42,891 nt of DNA from an uncultured Burkholderiales bacterium (lineage in GTDB: Bacteria; Pseudomonadota; Gammaproteobacteria; Burkholderiales; Burkholderiaceae_C), in the NCBI GenBank assembly GCA_903887325.1, contig CAISPG010000029.1, forward strand, positions 1 through 42,891, in the 5' to 3' direction. A program made the position numbers and the translations under genes. Under the pieces are notes generated by a model, which saw only the letters and a program-made list of their open reading frames with translations, had not been told where the DNA came from and did not search any database. Numbering within the stretch: the stretch's first letter is position 1; every line of letters begins with the position of its first letter. Positions 33,560 to 42,842 of the stretch are shown piece by piece.

Positions 33560-36500
33560 ATGTCTGAACAAGCTACTGCATCAAACGCCGCCGGAACCGG
33601 TTCGCGTTGGTTTGTCAGCTTGAGCCGTTGGCTGTGGTGGCTGGCCATCAGTTTCTGGGCTGTGATACTGCTGGCCACCATGGCCCTGCATTGGTTGATT
33701 GTGCCGCGAATCATCGATTGGCAACCAGAGATTGAAGCCATGGCGTCGCGCGCCTGGGGGGTCAAAGTCAGCATAGGGCGGCTGCAAGCTGAATCTGACG
33801 GTTGGGTACCTTCTTTCGTATTGAATGATTTTGTGTTGCGCGACCAGCAGGACCAGGAGGTCATGCGCCTGCCTGTGGTGCGCGTCAGCTTGTCGCCTGC
33901 CTCATTGTTCAGTTTGACGCTGGATCAAATTGAATTGCAAGGGCCTGAACTCGAGGTGCGGCGCGACGCGCAAGGGCGCTGGCAAGTGGCTGGCATGTGG
34001 CTGGGAGATGGCGACAACACCGCCATCATGGATTGGCTGCTGCGTCAGCCGGATATCTCCATCCGGCAAGGCCGCCTGCGTTGGGTGGACGATTTGTTGC
34101 AACAGCCCGAAGTAGACCTGACTGCTGTTTCTATGCAATTGCGCAATGGCTTGCGCAGCCATAGCTGGCGTTTGGATGCACAACCGCCTGCCGGCTGGGG
34201 CCAGACCATCAGCATTCAAGGGCAATTCAGTCAGGCCTTTCTCAACGGCAATGCCAGCGACATCGCCAGCTGGAAAGGTCGCTTTTATGCCCAGTTGCCG
34301 CAAATAGATATCAGCCGCATGTCGGTTTACCTCAAACACGTGAGCTCGGCAGAGTTGCTGTCGGGCCGCGGCTGGTTGCGTGCCTGGGTCGATATTGACC
34401 AGGGCGTGTGGAACAACCAGACGCTGGACCTGGGGTTGCAAGATGTCAGGGTCAAACTCGACAACCGTTTGGACGACATCCATTTGCAACAGGTCGCCGG
34501 GCGCTTGCATATGCAGTCCTGGCTGGGCGGCTTGGGCCAGGAGCTGCGCACAGAACAATTGCAAGTCACGCCTGCCGGCGGCGCGCCATGGAGCAGCGGC
34601 AAAACCCGTTTTGCCTGGCGGCATCCTGCCAGTCCGCAAGAGCCGTTTGCCGCGACCGGCGAATTGCACATAGACGGTATGCCGCTGGAAGTCATGGCCA
34701 GGATGGCGGCGCGCATGCCCATGGATGAACGCATGCGCGCACATTTGAGCCAGGCCAAGCCTGTCGGCCAGGTGCACGCATTGGATTTGCAATGGTTTGA
34801 TGCCGGTTCGCCCGCTATGCATTACAAAGCCGCCGGTCGTTTGCATGGTTTGCGCATGGAGTCGTCTGCGCCGCAAAAGACCAGACCGTCGGCCAACTGG
34901 TGGTGGCCGGGCGTGCAGGATGCCCAGGTCGATTTCGAATTCAATGAACAGGCAGGCTCGGCGCAGTTGCAGGTACAGGACGGCAGTGTCACCCTGGTGG
35001 ACTGGCTGGAAGAGCCGCTGGTTCCCTTGAAAAAATTCCAGTCCAAGCTGACCTGGGGCAAAACCGGTCAGACATGGCAATTGCAAATGCACGATGCCCA
35101 GGCCATCACCGCTGACGGCCAAGGCAGCTTTGATTTGCACTGGCGCGAAGGCGAGCAGCCGTCGTCATTCGGACACTTGGACTTGCAGCTGCAAGTCCAG
35201 CGCTTGCAGGCATCCAGGTTGCACCGCTACCTGCCGCAAGCCATGGATGTTCAGGCGCGCCGTTATCTGCGTGATGCCTTGACATACGGCTGGTTTGACA
35301 AGGCCGTCCTCAACCTCAAGGGGCCGCTGGACCATTTTCCTTTCAGTAAAACCAATGACGGTGTGTTTACCCTGCAGGCACCGTTTCAACAGGTCAATAT
35401 GCAATACGCACCAGCGGCGGCAGGCAATACCGCCGGGCGGCGTGAACCGCTCAGTTGGCCGCAGTTGCAACAGGCCAATGGTGAATTGCAGATCAACCAA
35501 AGCCATTTGCAGCTCAAATCAGCCAGTGCACGCCTGGGCACACAAGGCCAAGTGCAAGTGGGCCGGTTGGAGGTGCTGATCGATGACTTGAACGATATCG
35601 TGGTCGATGTCAATGCCCAGTTCAAAAGCAATCTCAGCGATGCCATGCAGGTGATGTTGGGCACACCGTTGCGCGACAAACTCGTGCCCTGGATGAACCC
35701 CGCCCTGGTCAACGGCAGCTCCGAGCATGAATTGCATTTGCATTTGCCGCTGGCCAATACGGCTGCCCTCAAGCTGCAAGGCGCGCTGACTTTGCCCGGT
35801 AATGACATACAACTGCAAGCCGGATTGCCGCGCATGGGCAAGGTCAAAGGCGTGATCAATTACACCCAGTCTGGATTAAGCACCAACAATTTGCGCTTGC
35901 GTGTGTTCGGCGGCGATGCGCGTCTGGACGGCGGCTTGCGTTTCAGCGACAGCGTGACTGAAGGCCCTGCGCGCCTGAGCTTGCAAGGCAGCATCAGCGC
36001 CGAGGCTTTGCGGCAATCCACCGAACTGCCTTCGCTGACCGGTCTGGCCAACCACATGGAAGGCAATGCATCTTATGCGGCCTCTTTGGGTCTTCGCCAG
36101 GGCGTGCCGGAAATCACCGTGATCAGCAATCTGCAAGGCATGGCGCTGAATTTTCCTGCGCCCTTGCGCAAGCCGACCGAGGCGTCATGGCCTATGCGTT
36201 TTGACAGCGTGTTGTTGCCGCCCGTAACTGCCAAAGGTTCGGCCGTGCTTGAGCAGGTGCAGCTTAAGCTGGCGCAGGTGTTGTCGGTCAACTATGTGCG
36301 GGACGTCAGCACAGCGACACCGGCGGTGGTGCGCGGGCAGATTCAAATTGGCCAATCAGCAGGCTGGAAAGATGCGCCGGACAACACGGTGGTGTTACAG
36401 GTCAAGCAGCCGAACCTGAATGCAGACGAGTGGCAGACACTCCTCGCTTCTTTCACAGAAGAAGACAGCGGTTTGCGCGCCGACAATGCCGGGCGCTCCG

Positions 36501-37630
36501 GCTGGAGCGCGTATGTACCGAACAAAATTGACATCAGCAGCCAGGAGCTGGTGTGGTCGGGCCGCACCTATAACCAGCTTCAGGTGAATGCGGACAAGCA
36601 AGCCAGGGTCTGGCGCATACAAGCGCGTGCCAATGAATTCCAGGGCTCGGCTGAATACCGTCCGGCCGCCGACGGCAGCGGCGCGCGGGTCAGCGCGCAT
36701 TTGAATTACCTGACTATTCCGCCGGCCGTGCTGGAGGATGTGGAATCCGCCATGTCGGAGTCGCCCAAGGACATGCCGGCGCTGGACCTCATCATTGACA
36801 ACCTGGAGTTGCGCGGCGTTGCTTTGGGCAAGGCTGAAATCGAAGGTTTTGCACGCACCAGCACCAATGGTTCGCGCGAATGGGTGCTGGGCAAACTCAA
36901 CCTCACCATGCCCGAGGCCAGCCTGCAAAGCAAGGGCCAGTGGGGCGGGCCGGGCAAGGGCACGGCTAAGCGTTCGCAGCTTGAATTTGTGCTGCAAATC
37001 CAGGACTCGGGTCAGCTGCTGGACCGGCTGGGTTTCAAAGGTGCCATTAAAAACGGCAAGGGCCGCATGGTCGGTCAGGTCGGCTGGCAGGGCTCGCCTT
37101 TCTCGCCGGATTACAAAACCATGACCGGCCAGTTCAATGTGAATATGGAGCGCGGACAGTTTTTGAAATCCGATCCGGGTGTTGCCAGACTGCTTGGTGT
37201 GTTGAGTTTGCAGTCGCTGCCCAGACGTTTGACGCTGGACTTCAGCGATCTGTTCAGCGAAGGCTTTATGTTTGATTTTGTGCGCGGCGATGTACAGATT
37301 CAACAAGGCATAGCCAGCACCAACAATTTGCAAATGAAAGGTGTGAGTGCTGCGGTGCTGATGGAGGGCAAGGCCGACATCAAAAACGAAACCCAGGACA
37401 TCAAAGTGGTGATCGTGCCCGAGTTGAATGCCGGCACCGCCTCGCTGGTGTATTCGGCCATCAACCCGCTGGTCGGGCTCAGCACCTTTCTGGCGCAGTT
37501 TGTGTTGCGCAAACCTTTGATGAAATCCAGCACCCAGGAATTGCATGTGCAAGGCACTTGGAAAGACCCCAAGGTCAGCAAAGTCGACAGCAGCACCGGC
37601 GAGGCCAAGCCGGCCACCGCCAAACCCTAA
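33560..37630 (+). CDS. YhdP family (AsmA/TamB-like) intermembrane lipid-transport protein
   Basis: A 1356-aa protein with a single N-terminal membrane helix (WWLAISFWAVILLATMALHW, residues about 26-46), followed by long beta-rich repeats predicted to form a hydrophobic groove through the periplasm. It shows the YhdP start RIIDWQPEIEAMASRAWGVKV and IELQGPELEVRRDAQGRW, and the C-terminal AsmA-like region with FNVNMERGQFLKSDPGVARLLGVLSLQSLPRRL (landmarks FLK.DPG..RLLG and LQSLPRRL). In E. coli YhdP moves phospholipids to the outer membrane together with TamB and YdbH. Length is as expected. The nitrilase gene starts 8 bp later, so they are probably one operon. Confidence 0.93.
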   Translation: MSEQATASNAAGTGSRWFVSLSRWLWWLAISFWAVILLATMALHWLIVPRIIDWQPEIEAMASRAWGVKVSIGRLQAESDGWVPSFVLNDFVLRDQQDQEVMRLPVVRVSLSPASLFSLTLDQIELQGPELEVRRDAQGRWQVAGMWLGDGDNTAIMDWLLRQPDISIRQGRLRWVDDLLQQPEVDLTAVSMQLRNGLRSHSWRLDAQPPAGWGQTISIQGQFSQAFLNGNASDIASWKGRFYAQLPQIDISRMSVYLKHVSSAELLSGRGWLRAWVDIDQGVWNNQTLDLGLQDVRVKLDNRLDDIHLQQVAGRLHMQSWLGGLGQELRTEQLQVTPAGGAPWSSGKTRFAWRHPASPQEPFAATGELHIDGMPLEVMARMAARMPMDERMRAHLSQAKPVGQVHALDLQWFDAGSPAMHYKAAGRLHGLRMESSAPQKTRPSANWWWPGVQDAQVDFEFNEQAGSAQLQVQDGSVTLVDWLEEPLVPLKKFQSKLTWGKTGQTWQLQMHDAQAITADGQGSFDLHWREGEQPSSFGHLDLQLQVQRLQASRLHRYLPQAMDVQARRYLRDALTYGWFDKAVLNLKGPLDHFPFSKTNDGVFTLQAPFQQVNMQYAPAAAGNTAGRREPLSWPQLQQANGELQINQSHLQLKSASARLGTQGQVQVGRLEVLIDDLNDIVVDVNAQFKSNLSDAMQVMLGTPLRDKLVPWMNPALVNGSSEHELHLHLPLANTAALKLQGALTLPGNDIQLQAGLPRMGKVKGVINYTQSGLSTNNLRLRVFGGDARLDGGLRFSDSVTEGPARLSLQGSISAEALRQSTELPSLTGLANHMEGNASYAASLGLRQGVPEITVISNLQGMALNFPAPLRKPTEASWPMRFDSVLLPPVTAKGSAVLEQVQLKLAQVLSVNYVRDVSTATPAVVRGQIQIGQSAGWKDAPDNTVVLQVKQPNLNADEWQTLLASFTEEDSGLRADNAGRSGWSAYVPNKIDISSQELVWSGRTYNQLQVNADKQARVWRIQARANEFQGSAEYRPAADGSGARVSAHLNYLTIPPAVLEDVESAMSESPKDMPALDLIIDNLELRGVALGKAEIEGFARTSTNGSREWVLGKLNLTMPEASLQSKGQWGGPGKGTAKRSQLEFVLQIQDSGQLLDRLGFKGAIKNGKGRMVGQVGWQGSPFSPDYKTMTGQFNVNMERGQFLKSDPGVARLLGVLSLQSLPRRLTLDFSDLFSEGFMFDFVRGDVQIQQGIASTNNLQMKGVSAAVLMEGKADIKNETQDIKVVIVPELNAGTASLVYSAINPLVGLSTFLAQFVLRKPLMKSSTQELHVQGTWKDPKVSKVDSSTGEAKPATAKP

Positions 37631-37638
37631 GCCAGTCC

Positions 37639-38457
37639 ATGCAAGCCGCTTTATTGCAAATGGTCTCCGGGGCGTCGATGCCGCACAACCTGGACAGCGC
37701 CGCTGAGTTGCTGGCGCAAGCGGCGGCCCATGGTGCAGAACTGGCTGTGCTGCCCGAGTATTTTTGTCTGCTGGGACAGCGCGATACCGACAAACTGGAC
37801 ATCGCCGAAACCTTCGGCGACGGACCTATGCAAAACCGTTTGTCACGCATGGCAGCGCAACACGGCATCTGGCTGGCGGCAGGCAGCTTGCCTATCGCCG
37901 TGCCCGGCGACCGTAGCCGGGTGCGCAACACCTGTCTGGTGTTCAATCCGGCAGGCGAGTGCGTGGCACGCTACGACAAAATCCATTTGTTCCATTTCGA
38001 CAATGGTGTCGAGCGCTACGACGAAGCGCGGGTGCAACAGGCCGGCGACACACCAGTGTGTTTCGATTTGCCATCGCGTGACGGCCACACCTGGCGCATC
38101 GGTTTGAGCATTTGTTTTGACGTACGTTTTCCGGCGCTGTACCGGCAACTCGCCGAGATGGGCGCACATTTGATGCTGGTGCCCAGTGCGTTCACCCACC
38201 ACACGGGCGCGGCGCACTGGGAAGTGCTGATGCGCGCGCGTGCCATCGACAGTCTGGTCTGGCTAGGCGCAGCCGCGCAAGGCGGTTTGCATGAGAACGG
38301 CCGGCAAACCTGGGGGCATTCCATGTGGGTAGACCCTTGGGGCCAGGTGCTGGCGTGTCAGCCGCAGCAGGCGGGCTGTGTCATGGCGGATTTGGACATG
38401 AAGGTACTGCTTGAACGACGTGCCCAGCTGCCCGCTTTGTGTATGACTGCCAAGTGA
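37639..38457 (+). CDS. Nitrilase-superfamily carbon-nitrogen hydrolase (Nit/omega-amidase-like)
   Basis: A 272-aa amidase with the catalytic triad Glu in AVLPEYFCL, Lys in RYDKIHLFHF and Cys in GLSICFDVRFPALYR. This resembles Nit1/YbeM enzymes that hydrolyse deaminated glutathione or omega-amides. The ATG at 37639 opens on the first family strand and lies 8 bp past the YhdP stop; the longer frame upstream overlaps YhdP and is not used. YhdP and a nitrilase are commonly neighbours in betaproteobacteria. Confidence 0.92.
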   Translation: MQAALLQMVSGASMPHNLDSAAELLAQAAAHGAELAVLPEYFCLLGQRDTDKLDIAETFGDGPMQNRLSRMAAQHGIWLAAGSLPIAVPGDRSRVRNTCLVFNPAGECVARYDKIHLFHFDNGVERYDEARVQQAGDTPVCFDLPSRDGHTWRIGLSICFDVRFPALYRQLAEMGAHLMLVPSAFTHHTGAAHWEVLMRARAIDSLVWLGAAAQGGLHENGRQTWGHSMWVDPWGQVLACQPQQAGCVMADLDMKVLLERRAQLPALCMTAK

Positions 38458-38458
38458 A

Positions 38459-38569
38459 TCATTCCTCGTCCTTGCGCTCACCGTCGCGCCGCCCGGAGAA
38501 CATGGTCCACCAGACAATCAACACCAGTATCACGCCGGCTCCCAGGGCTTCCAGCAAAATCAGCAACAT
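38459..38569 (-). CDS. 36-aa single-helix membrane peptide
   Basis: A short reading frame from ATG 38569 to TGA 38459. The product begins MLLILLEALGAGVILVLIV, then has WW and a basic-acidic tail with FSGRRDGERKDEE, the layout of a small inner-membrane protein with a cytoplasmic charged end. A GGAG stands 12 nt before the ATG. It fills the gap between the nitrilase stop (opposite strand, 2 bp away) and the mltA start. The clean helix-then-charge pattern and Shine-Dalgarno argue for a real gene. Function unknown. Confidence 0.6.
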   Translation of the reverse strand: MLLILLEALGAGVILVLIVWWTMFSGRRDGERKDEE

Positions 38570-38618
38570 GTGGTTTTTTCTCCGTTCATGCACGACTGTA
38601 ATCGCTGGCCCTGAAAGC

Positions 38619-39779
38619 GTGCGTGCTTGTCTGCGTTATTTACTGCGTTGGGGAGTGCCTTTGCTGCTGTCGGCTTGTGCGGTCAAAGGGCCGGTCAAGC
38701 CTGTGCTGCCAACCGGCCAATCTGCGCCTGTCATCCGCTCGCCCGTGGATGCAAGCGGGCGGCCGTTGCCGTCGCAGGAGAGTTCGGCGGCTGAACAAAG
38801 AAACAGTCAACTGGTACCTGTGCCCTGGAGCGAGCTGCCGGGTTGGGAGAAAGAATCCATGCCCGAGGCCTGGGCCGTGTTGACCGCGAATTGTGAAAAA
38901 CCCGGCTCGCTGATGGCGTCCTTGTGCCCGCAGATTCGCCGCCTGGCGCTGGCCGAAGCGGACGAGCAGCGCCAATGGTTGATGCAACAACTGCAACCGC
39001 ACAGGCTTGAATCGCTGCAAGCGCAAGCCAACGGATTGCTGACCGCGTATTACGAGCCGGTGATAGACGCACGCCGTGTGCCGGGCAACGGTTTTTCGGT
39101 TCCTTTGTACCGCGTGCCCGCCGGTCTCAAACCCGGTCAGCCCTGGTTCAGCCGACAAGAAATTGAAACTCAGCCAACAGCACAAGCTGCATTGCATGGC
39201 AGAGAAATCGCCTGGCTGGCCGATCCGGTGGACGCCATGGTGTTGCACATACAAGGCTCGGGGCGTTTGCGCATCACCGAGGGAGACGGGCGGGCGTACA
39301 CGGTGCGCGTGGCCTTTGCCGCTTCCAATGAACAGCCCTACCAGAGCATAGGCCGCTGGCTGCTAGACAAAAATGAAATCAAGGACGCGTCCTGGCCCGG
39401 CATCAAAGCCTGGCTGCAACGCAACCCGCAAAAAGCGCAGGCCTTGTTCTGGGTCAATCCGCGTTATGTGTTTTTCAAGGAAGAGGCCAACACAGATGCC
39501 GGCATCGGGCCGCGCGGTGCGCACGGCTTGCCGTTGACTCCGGGGCGCTCGATCGCGGTGGATCCGCTGAGTGTGGCCTACGGCACACCGCTGTGGCTGG
39601 TGTCGCCCGGGCCGACGCAGGCATTGCAGCGCCTGGTGGTGGCGCAAGACACGGGCAGTGCCATCCTAGGTGCGGTGCGCGCAGATTTGTACCTGGGTAC
39701 CGGCGCGGCGGCGGGCGAACTGGCCGGACGTATGAAGCAGCCATTGCGAATGTGGGTCTTGTTGCCCAAAGTTCAGTGA
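38619..39779 (+). CDS. mltA: Membrane-bound lytic murein transglycosylase A
   Basis: A 386-aa lipoprotein that cleaves peptidoglycan glycan strands with formation of 1,6-anhydro-muramyl ends. A GTG at 38619 gives the signal MRACLRYLLRWGVPLLLSAC with lipobox LSAC; an in-frame ATG at 38568 would lengthen the leader by 17 residues and would overlap the small antisense gene. The MltA domain has LTAYYEPVIDARR, MVLHIQGSGRLRI and NPRYVFFKE; the 3D domain ends with RLVVAQDTGSAILGAVRADLYLG (the catalytic aspartate region, quoted as QDTG.AI.G..R.D...G). Length is normal. Confidence 0.93.
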   Translation: MRACLRYLLRWGVPLLLSACAVKGPVKPVLPTGQSAPVIRSPVDASGRPLPSQESSAAEQRNSQLVPVPWSELPGWEKESMPEAWAVLTANCEKPGSLMASLCPQIRRLALAEADEQRQWLMQQLQPHRLESLQAQANGLLTAYYEPVIDARRVPGNGFSVPLYRVPAGLKPGQPWFSRQEIETQPTAQAALHGREIAWLADPVDAMVLHIQGSGRLRITEGDGRAYTVRVAFAASNEQPYQSIGRWLLDKNEIKDASWPGIKAWLQRNPQKAQALFWVNPRYVFFKEEANTDAGIGPRGAHGLPLTPGRSIAVDPLSVAYGTPLWLVSPGPTQALQRLVVAQDTGSAILGAVRADLYLGTGAAAGELAGRMKQPLRMWVLLPKVQ

Positions 39780-39798
39780 TTCATTGAAAGGAAGCGGC

Positions 39799-40402
39799 AT
39801 GGGTTTCATCATTGTGCTGGCGACCCCGGTTTTTTTGCTGGCCATCGCATTCGAATGCTGGTGGGGTTGGCGACTGGCGCGCCAAGGCCAGACGACAGCG
39901 CAGACCTACCGCTGGGACGACGCGATCAACAGCATCAGCCTCGGGGTCATCAGCCAATTGAGCGCGGTGTTCACCCGCTTGCTTCGCATCACTATCTACA
40001 CCTTGGTGTTTGAGCAGGTCGCCGTGTTTTCACAACCGGAGTTTTGGAACAGCTGGTATGGCGTGTTGATCGCCCTGGTGCTGTACGACTTTTGCTATTA
40101 CGGCTACCACCGCGCCAGCCACGAAGTGGCCTTGTTCTGGGGTGGGCATGTGGTGCACCACCAAAGCAACCATTACAACTTGTCCACTGCATTGCGACAA
40201 ACCACATCGGGTGTGTTGGTCGGCTGGATTTTTTACCTGCCCATGGCCGTCATCGGGGTCACGCCGTTTGTCTTTGGCATCGTCGCACTGATTGATTTGC
40301 TCTACCAGTTCTGGGTGCACACCGAACACGTGGGCAAGCTCGGCTGGTTTGACAGATGGTTTTGTTCGCCCTCGAATCACCGTGTGCATCATGCGGTGAA
40401 CA
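39799..40402 (+). pseudogene. Fatty-acid hydroxylase/sterol desaturase gene, cut by the IS66 element
   Basis: The host part encodes 201 residues from ATG 39799 (Shine-Dalgarno AAAGGAAG 8 nt before; the earlier TTG 39784 is less likely). It is an integral-membrane di-iron oxygenase: hydrophobic helices plus the histidine boxes HRASH, HVVHHQSNH and HRVHH. At 40402 the gene runs into the IS66 end and is then read for about 21 foreign residues (KRPANTPCLL...) to a stop at 40465-40467. The expected continuation after HRVHHAVN is missing, so several C-terminal helical residues are lost. The protein might retain all three His boxes but is probably inactive. The other half should lie beyond the IS, outside this window. 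Confidence 0.85.
40395..40402. repeat. Presumed 8-bp target site of the IS66 insertion
   Basis: IS66 elements duplicate 8 bp. The 8 bases before the left end, GGTGAACA, should recur just beyond position 42891, which is outside the window. Confidence 0.4.
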
Positions 40403-40439
40403 GTAAGCGTCCGGCGAACACACCTTGCCTGTTGAACAA

Positions 40440-42020
40440 CTACAGGGCTCGTGGCACCCAGCGATGAGGCAGCAGCTCTTCGATCAGACTGTTTTTATGC
40501 GTCGGCAGCCGCGCCAGAACGTCTTTCAAATAGGCATACGGGTCATGCCCATTGAGCTTGGCGCTTTGGATCAGACTCATCACGGCCGCCGCCCGCTGGC
40601 CCGCGCGCAGTGAGCCCGCGAATAACCAATTATTTCTGCCAATCGCAATCGGCCGAATCTGGTTCTCAATCCAGTTGTTGTCGATGGGCAGGCGAGCGTC
40701 GTGTGCAAACCGGCTCAGTGCCACCCAGCGTTTCAAGCTGTAGTCCAGCGCTTTGGCAGTCGCCGTCCCGTCGGTGATGCGTTGGCGTTGCAACAGCATC
40801 CACTGGTGCAAAGCATCGAGCAGTGGTTTGGATTCGGTTTGCCGGATGCGCAGCCTTTCATCAGCACTGAGATTTTTGACTTCCCGCTCGACCTTGTACA
40901 GCTGCGCGATGTACGCCAGCGCCTGCTGAGCAATCTCGCTCTTGTTGCTGACATGCAAGTCAAAGAACTTGCGCCTTGCGTGCGCCATGCAACCGACCTC
41001 GGTGATGGCTGCACCGAAACTGGCCTTGTAGCCACTGAAGTCGTCACACACCAGTCCACCACTCCAGTCGCCCAGGAAGTTTCTAGCGTGCTCACCGGCG
41101 CGGGATTCACAGAAGTCGTAGACCACGGCCTTCAAATCTTCAAAGGCTCCCGGCGCATAGGCCCAGAGGTAGGCCCGGTGCGTCTTCTTATTGCCCGGCT
41201 TGAGTATCGCCACCGGGGTTTCATCAGCATGCAGCACGACAGACTGGAGCATGCAGGTCTTCAGCGCATCGACCAGTGGCTGCAATTGCACGCCGCAAAC
41301 TCCCACCCACTGCGCCAGGGTGGAGCGGGCTATTGGATAGCCGGACCGCCCAAAGATGGTTTCTTGGCGGTACAGCGGCAGATGGTCAGCGTACTTGGCC
41401 ACCAACACCTGTGCCAGCAAGCCAGATGTGGGCAGGCCCTTGTCAATGATCTGTGCGGGCACCGGCGCTTGCGTCAAGGTCTGGCACTTGGCGCACGCCC
41501 ACTTGCCGCGAACGTGGCGCTGCACCGTGAGCACGCCCGGTGTGTAGTCGAGTTTTTCGCTGACGTCTTCACCGATGCGCTTTAACTGGCAGCCGCAGCT
41601 GCACGTCGTGCTGTCCGGCTCGTAGTGCAGCTCAACGCGGGGCAGCTCGGGCGGCAAGGCTGCGCGCTTGGGTTGCTGACGGGGCTCTTTGGCTGCTTTG
41701 TCTGGTGGTGCCAGGTTCTGGAGCTCTTGCTCAATGGCGGCGATGTCGGCATCAATCGTTTCATCGAGCAGACTGGCTTGGCCGGCATCAAGTTGTTCAC
41801 GGCTACGGCCAAACTTCCAGCGTTTGAGGACCGCCATCTCATGGGTCAGCTGGTCGACCTTGGCCTGGCGGTAAAGAATCTCGCGGTCTTTGCTTGAGAT
41901 GGTTTGGTCGAGACTGGCGATCTGTCGGTCACGGCCGGCGATTTGCGCGATCAAATCGCGGGCGAGTTCGCGCAGTTGCTTTGCGTTCAGAACGGGCAGG
42001 GATTCGGGGGCGACAACCAT
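40440..42020 (-). CDS. tnpC: IS66 transposase TnpC (DDE)
   Basis: A 526-aa transposase. It has an N-terminal coiled coil (LRELARDLIAQIAGRDRQIASLDQ, shown in part), KRWKFGRSREQL, a zinc-finger-like cluster CSCGCQLKRIG with CAKC, and the DDE core: Asp in VVLHADETPV, Asp in GLVCDDFSGYK and Glu in NWIENQIRPIAIGRNNWLF (quoted as NWIENQIRP). The C-terminal IS66 tail is present. It looks intact and therefore potentially active. Confidence 0.96.
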   Translation of the reverse strand: MVVAPESLPVLNAKQLRELARDLIAQIAGRDRQIASLDQTISSKDREILYRQAKVDQLTHEMAVLKRWKFGRSREQLDAGQASLLDETIDADIAAIEQELQNLAPPDKAAKEPRQQPKRAALPPELPRVELHYEPDSTTCSCGCQLKRIGEDVSEKLDYTPGVLTVQRHVRGKWACAKCQTLTQAPVPAQIIDKGLPTSGLLAQVLVAKYADHLPLYRQETIFGRSGYPIARSTLAQWVGVCGVQLQPLVDALKTCMLQSVVLHADETPVAILKPGNKKTHRAYLWAYAPGAFEDLKAVVYDFCESRAGEHARNFLGDWSGGLVCDDFSGYKASFGAAITEVGCMAHARRKFFDLHVSNKSEIAQQALAYIAQLYKVEREVKNLSADERLRIRQTESKPLLDALHQWMLLQRQRITDGTATAKALDYSLKRWVALSRFAHDARLPIDNNWIENQIRPIAIGRNNWLFAGSLRAGQRAAAVMSLIQSAKLNGHDPYAYLKDVLARLPTHKNSLIEELLPHRWVPRAL

Positions 42021-42101
42021 GAACGCAAGTGTGCCCGCGCCTGTGAGAATGATCTATTCGTGCATCCACCCATAGACGCCAAGGCACACCGCGATCAAGA
42101 A

Positions 42102-42455
42102 TTACACCACCGTAATAATGCCGCCCTCGCCAATGCGCGACCATGGCAAGCCCAGCACCAAGGCATCTAATTGGGCGCGGCTCAAACTCACACGATTGAC
42201 GCCACCGGGCGCACTTGCTGAGCTTGTTTGAGGCCAAACGAAGTGGCCCTGGTGCAGCCGCCTGGCTGCCAGCCAAATGCCAATGCCGTCATGCACCAGC
42301 ACCTTCATGCGGTTAGCGCGCCGGTTGGCAAAGAGGTAGGCCGTATGCGGGTGCGCGGCACCGAATACACCCACCACACGGGCCAGCGCCGTGTCCGTGC
42401 CAGCACGCATGTCCAGAGGCACGGTGGATAACCATACCGCGTCGATGCGAATCAT
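42102..42455 (-). CDS. tnpB: IS66 accessory protein TnpB
   Basis: A 117-aa IS66 Orf2 protein starting at ATG 42455, which overlaps the tnpA stop (ATGA). Landmarks are MIRIDAVWLSTVPLDMRAGT, AYLFANRRANRMKVLVHDG and GIWLAARRLHQGHFVWP, matching the usual start and core of this family. It is required for transposition of IS66 elements together with TnpA and TnpC; it is not the IS605-type TnpB nuclease despite the shared name. Confidence 0.92.
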   Translation of the reverse strand: MIRIDAVWLSTVPLDMRAGTDTALARVVGVFGAAHPHTAYLFANRRANRMKVLVHDGIGIWLAARRLHQGHFVWPQTSSASAPGGVNRVSLSRAQLDALVLGLPWSRIGEGGIITVV

Positions 42456-42811
42456 CGCAACCACTCGCGCAGCCAGGCGGCGCACTCTGGCGCTGTCGCA
42501 ACGGGCCAGCGTATGCTCATCGTCGCCGCTCCTCGGCGCAACTCCATATGAATGTCGGACTGCATGGGTGCTGTTGTCGGTGCAGGGGGCAAGGCCAGCG
42601 CGATGAATTCCGGCCGCGCAGACACCTGCAGCACGCCGCGCGCTTGCAGCTCGCGCGCCTGGCGGCGCCACTTGTGTACGAGATTGGCGTTCAGGCCATG
42701 GGCCAGCGCGATGCCAGCTACTGAGGCGCCTGCCTGAACGCATTCGCTCAGAACCTTTGCCCTCAGCTCGTCGCTGTGACGACGCCGGGTCGGTAGTTTG
42801 GAGTGTTCCAT
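42452..42811 (-). CDS. tnpA: IS66 accessory protein TnpA
   Basis: A 119-aa IS66 Orf1 protein with a helix-turn-helix segment HSDELRAKVLSECVQAGASV plus AGIALAHGLNANLVHKWRR, as in the IS3/IS66 Orf1 DNA-binding family, and a polar tail. I use ATG 42811; a GTG at 42820 three codons upstream is an alternative. The start codon lies within a perfect 11-bp inverted repeat (42810-42842). Confidence 0.9.
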   Translation of the reverse strand: MEHSKLPTRRRHSDELRAKVLSECVQAGASVAGIALAHGLNANLVHKWRRQARELQARGVLQVSARPEFIALALPPAPTTAPMQSDIHMELRRGAATMSIRWPVATAPECAAWLREWLR

Positions 42812-42842
42812 GGTGTCCACTTAAGTTCTTGGTGGACACCAT
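42810..42842 (-). promoter_or_regulatory. Perfect 11-bp hairpin enclosing the tnpA start region
   Basis: ATGGTGTCCAC (42810-42820) is exactly complementary to GTGGACACCAT (42832-42842) with an 11-nt loop. In the tnpA message this would fold the start codon into a stem. In several IS elements such structures limit translation from readthrough transcripts. Confidence 0.55.

Noticed and set aside
33902-35140. 412-codon open frame antisense to the YhdP-like gene (and 385 codons at 36395-37552)
   Set aside because: Gln/His/Ala-rich shadow frames opposite a clearly identified gene.
42102-42455. IS605-type TnpB (OMEGA) nuclease
   Set aside because: The 117-aa protein is the unrelated IS66 Orf2; no RuvC motifs and no guide-RNA-like element.
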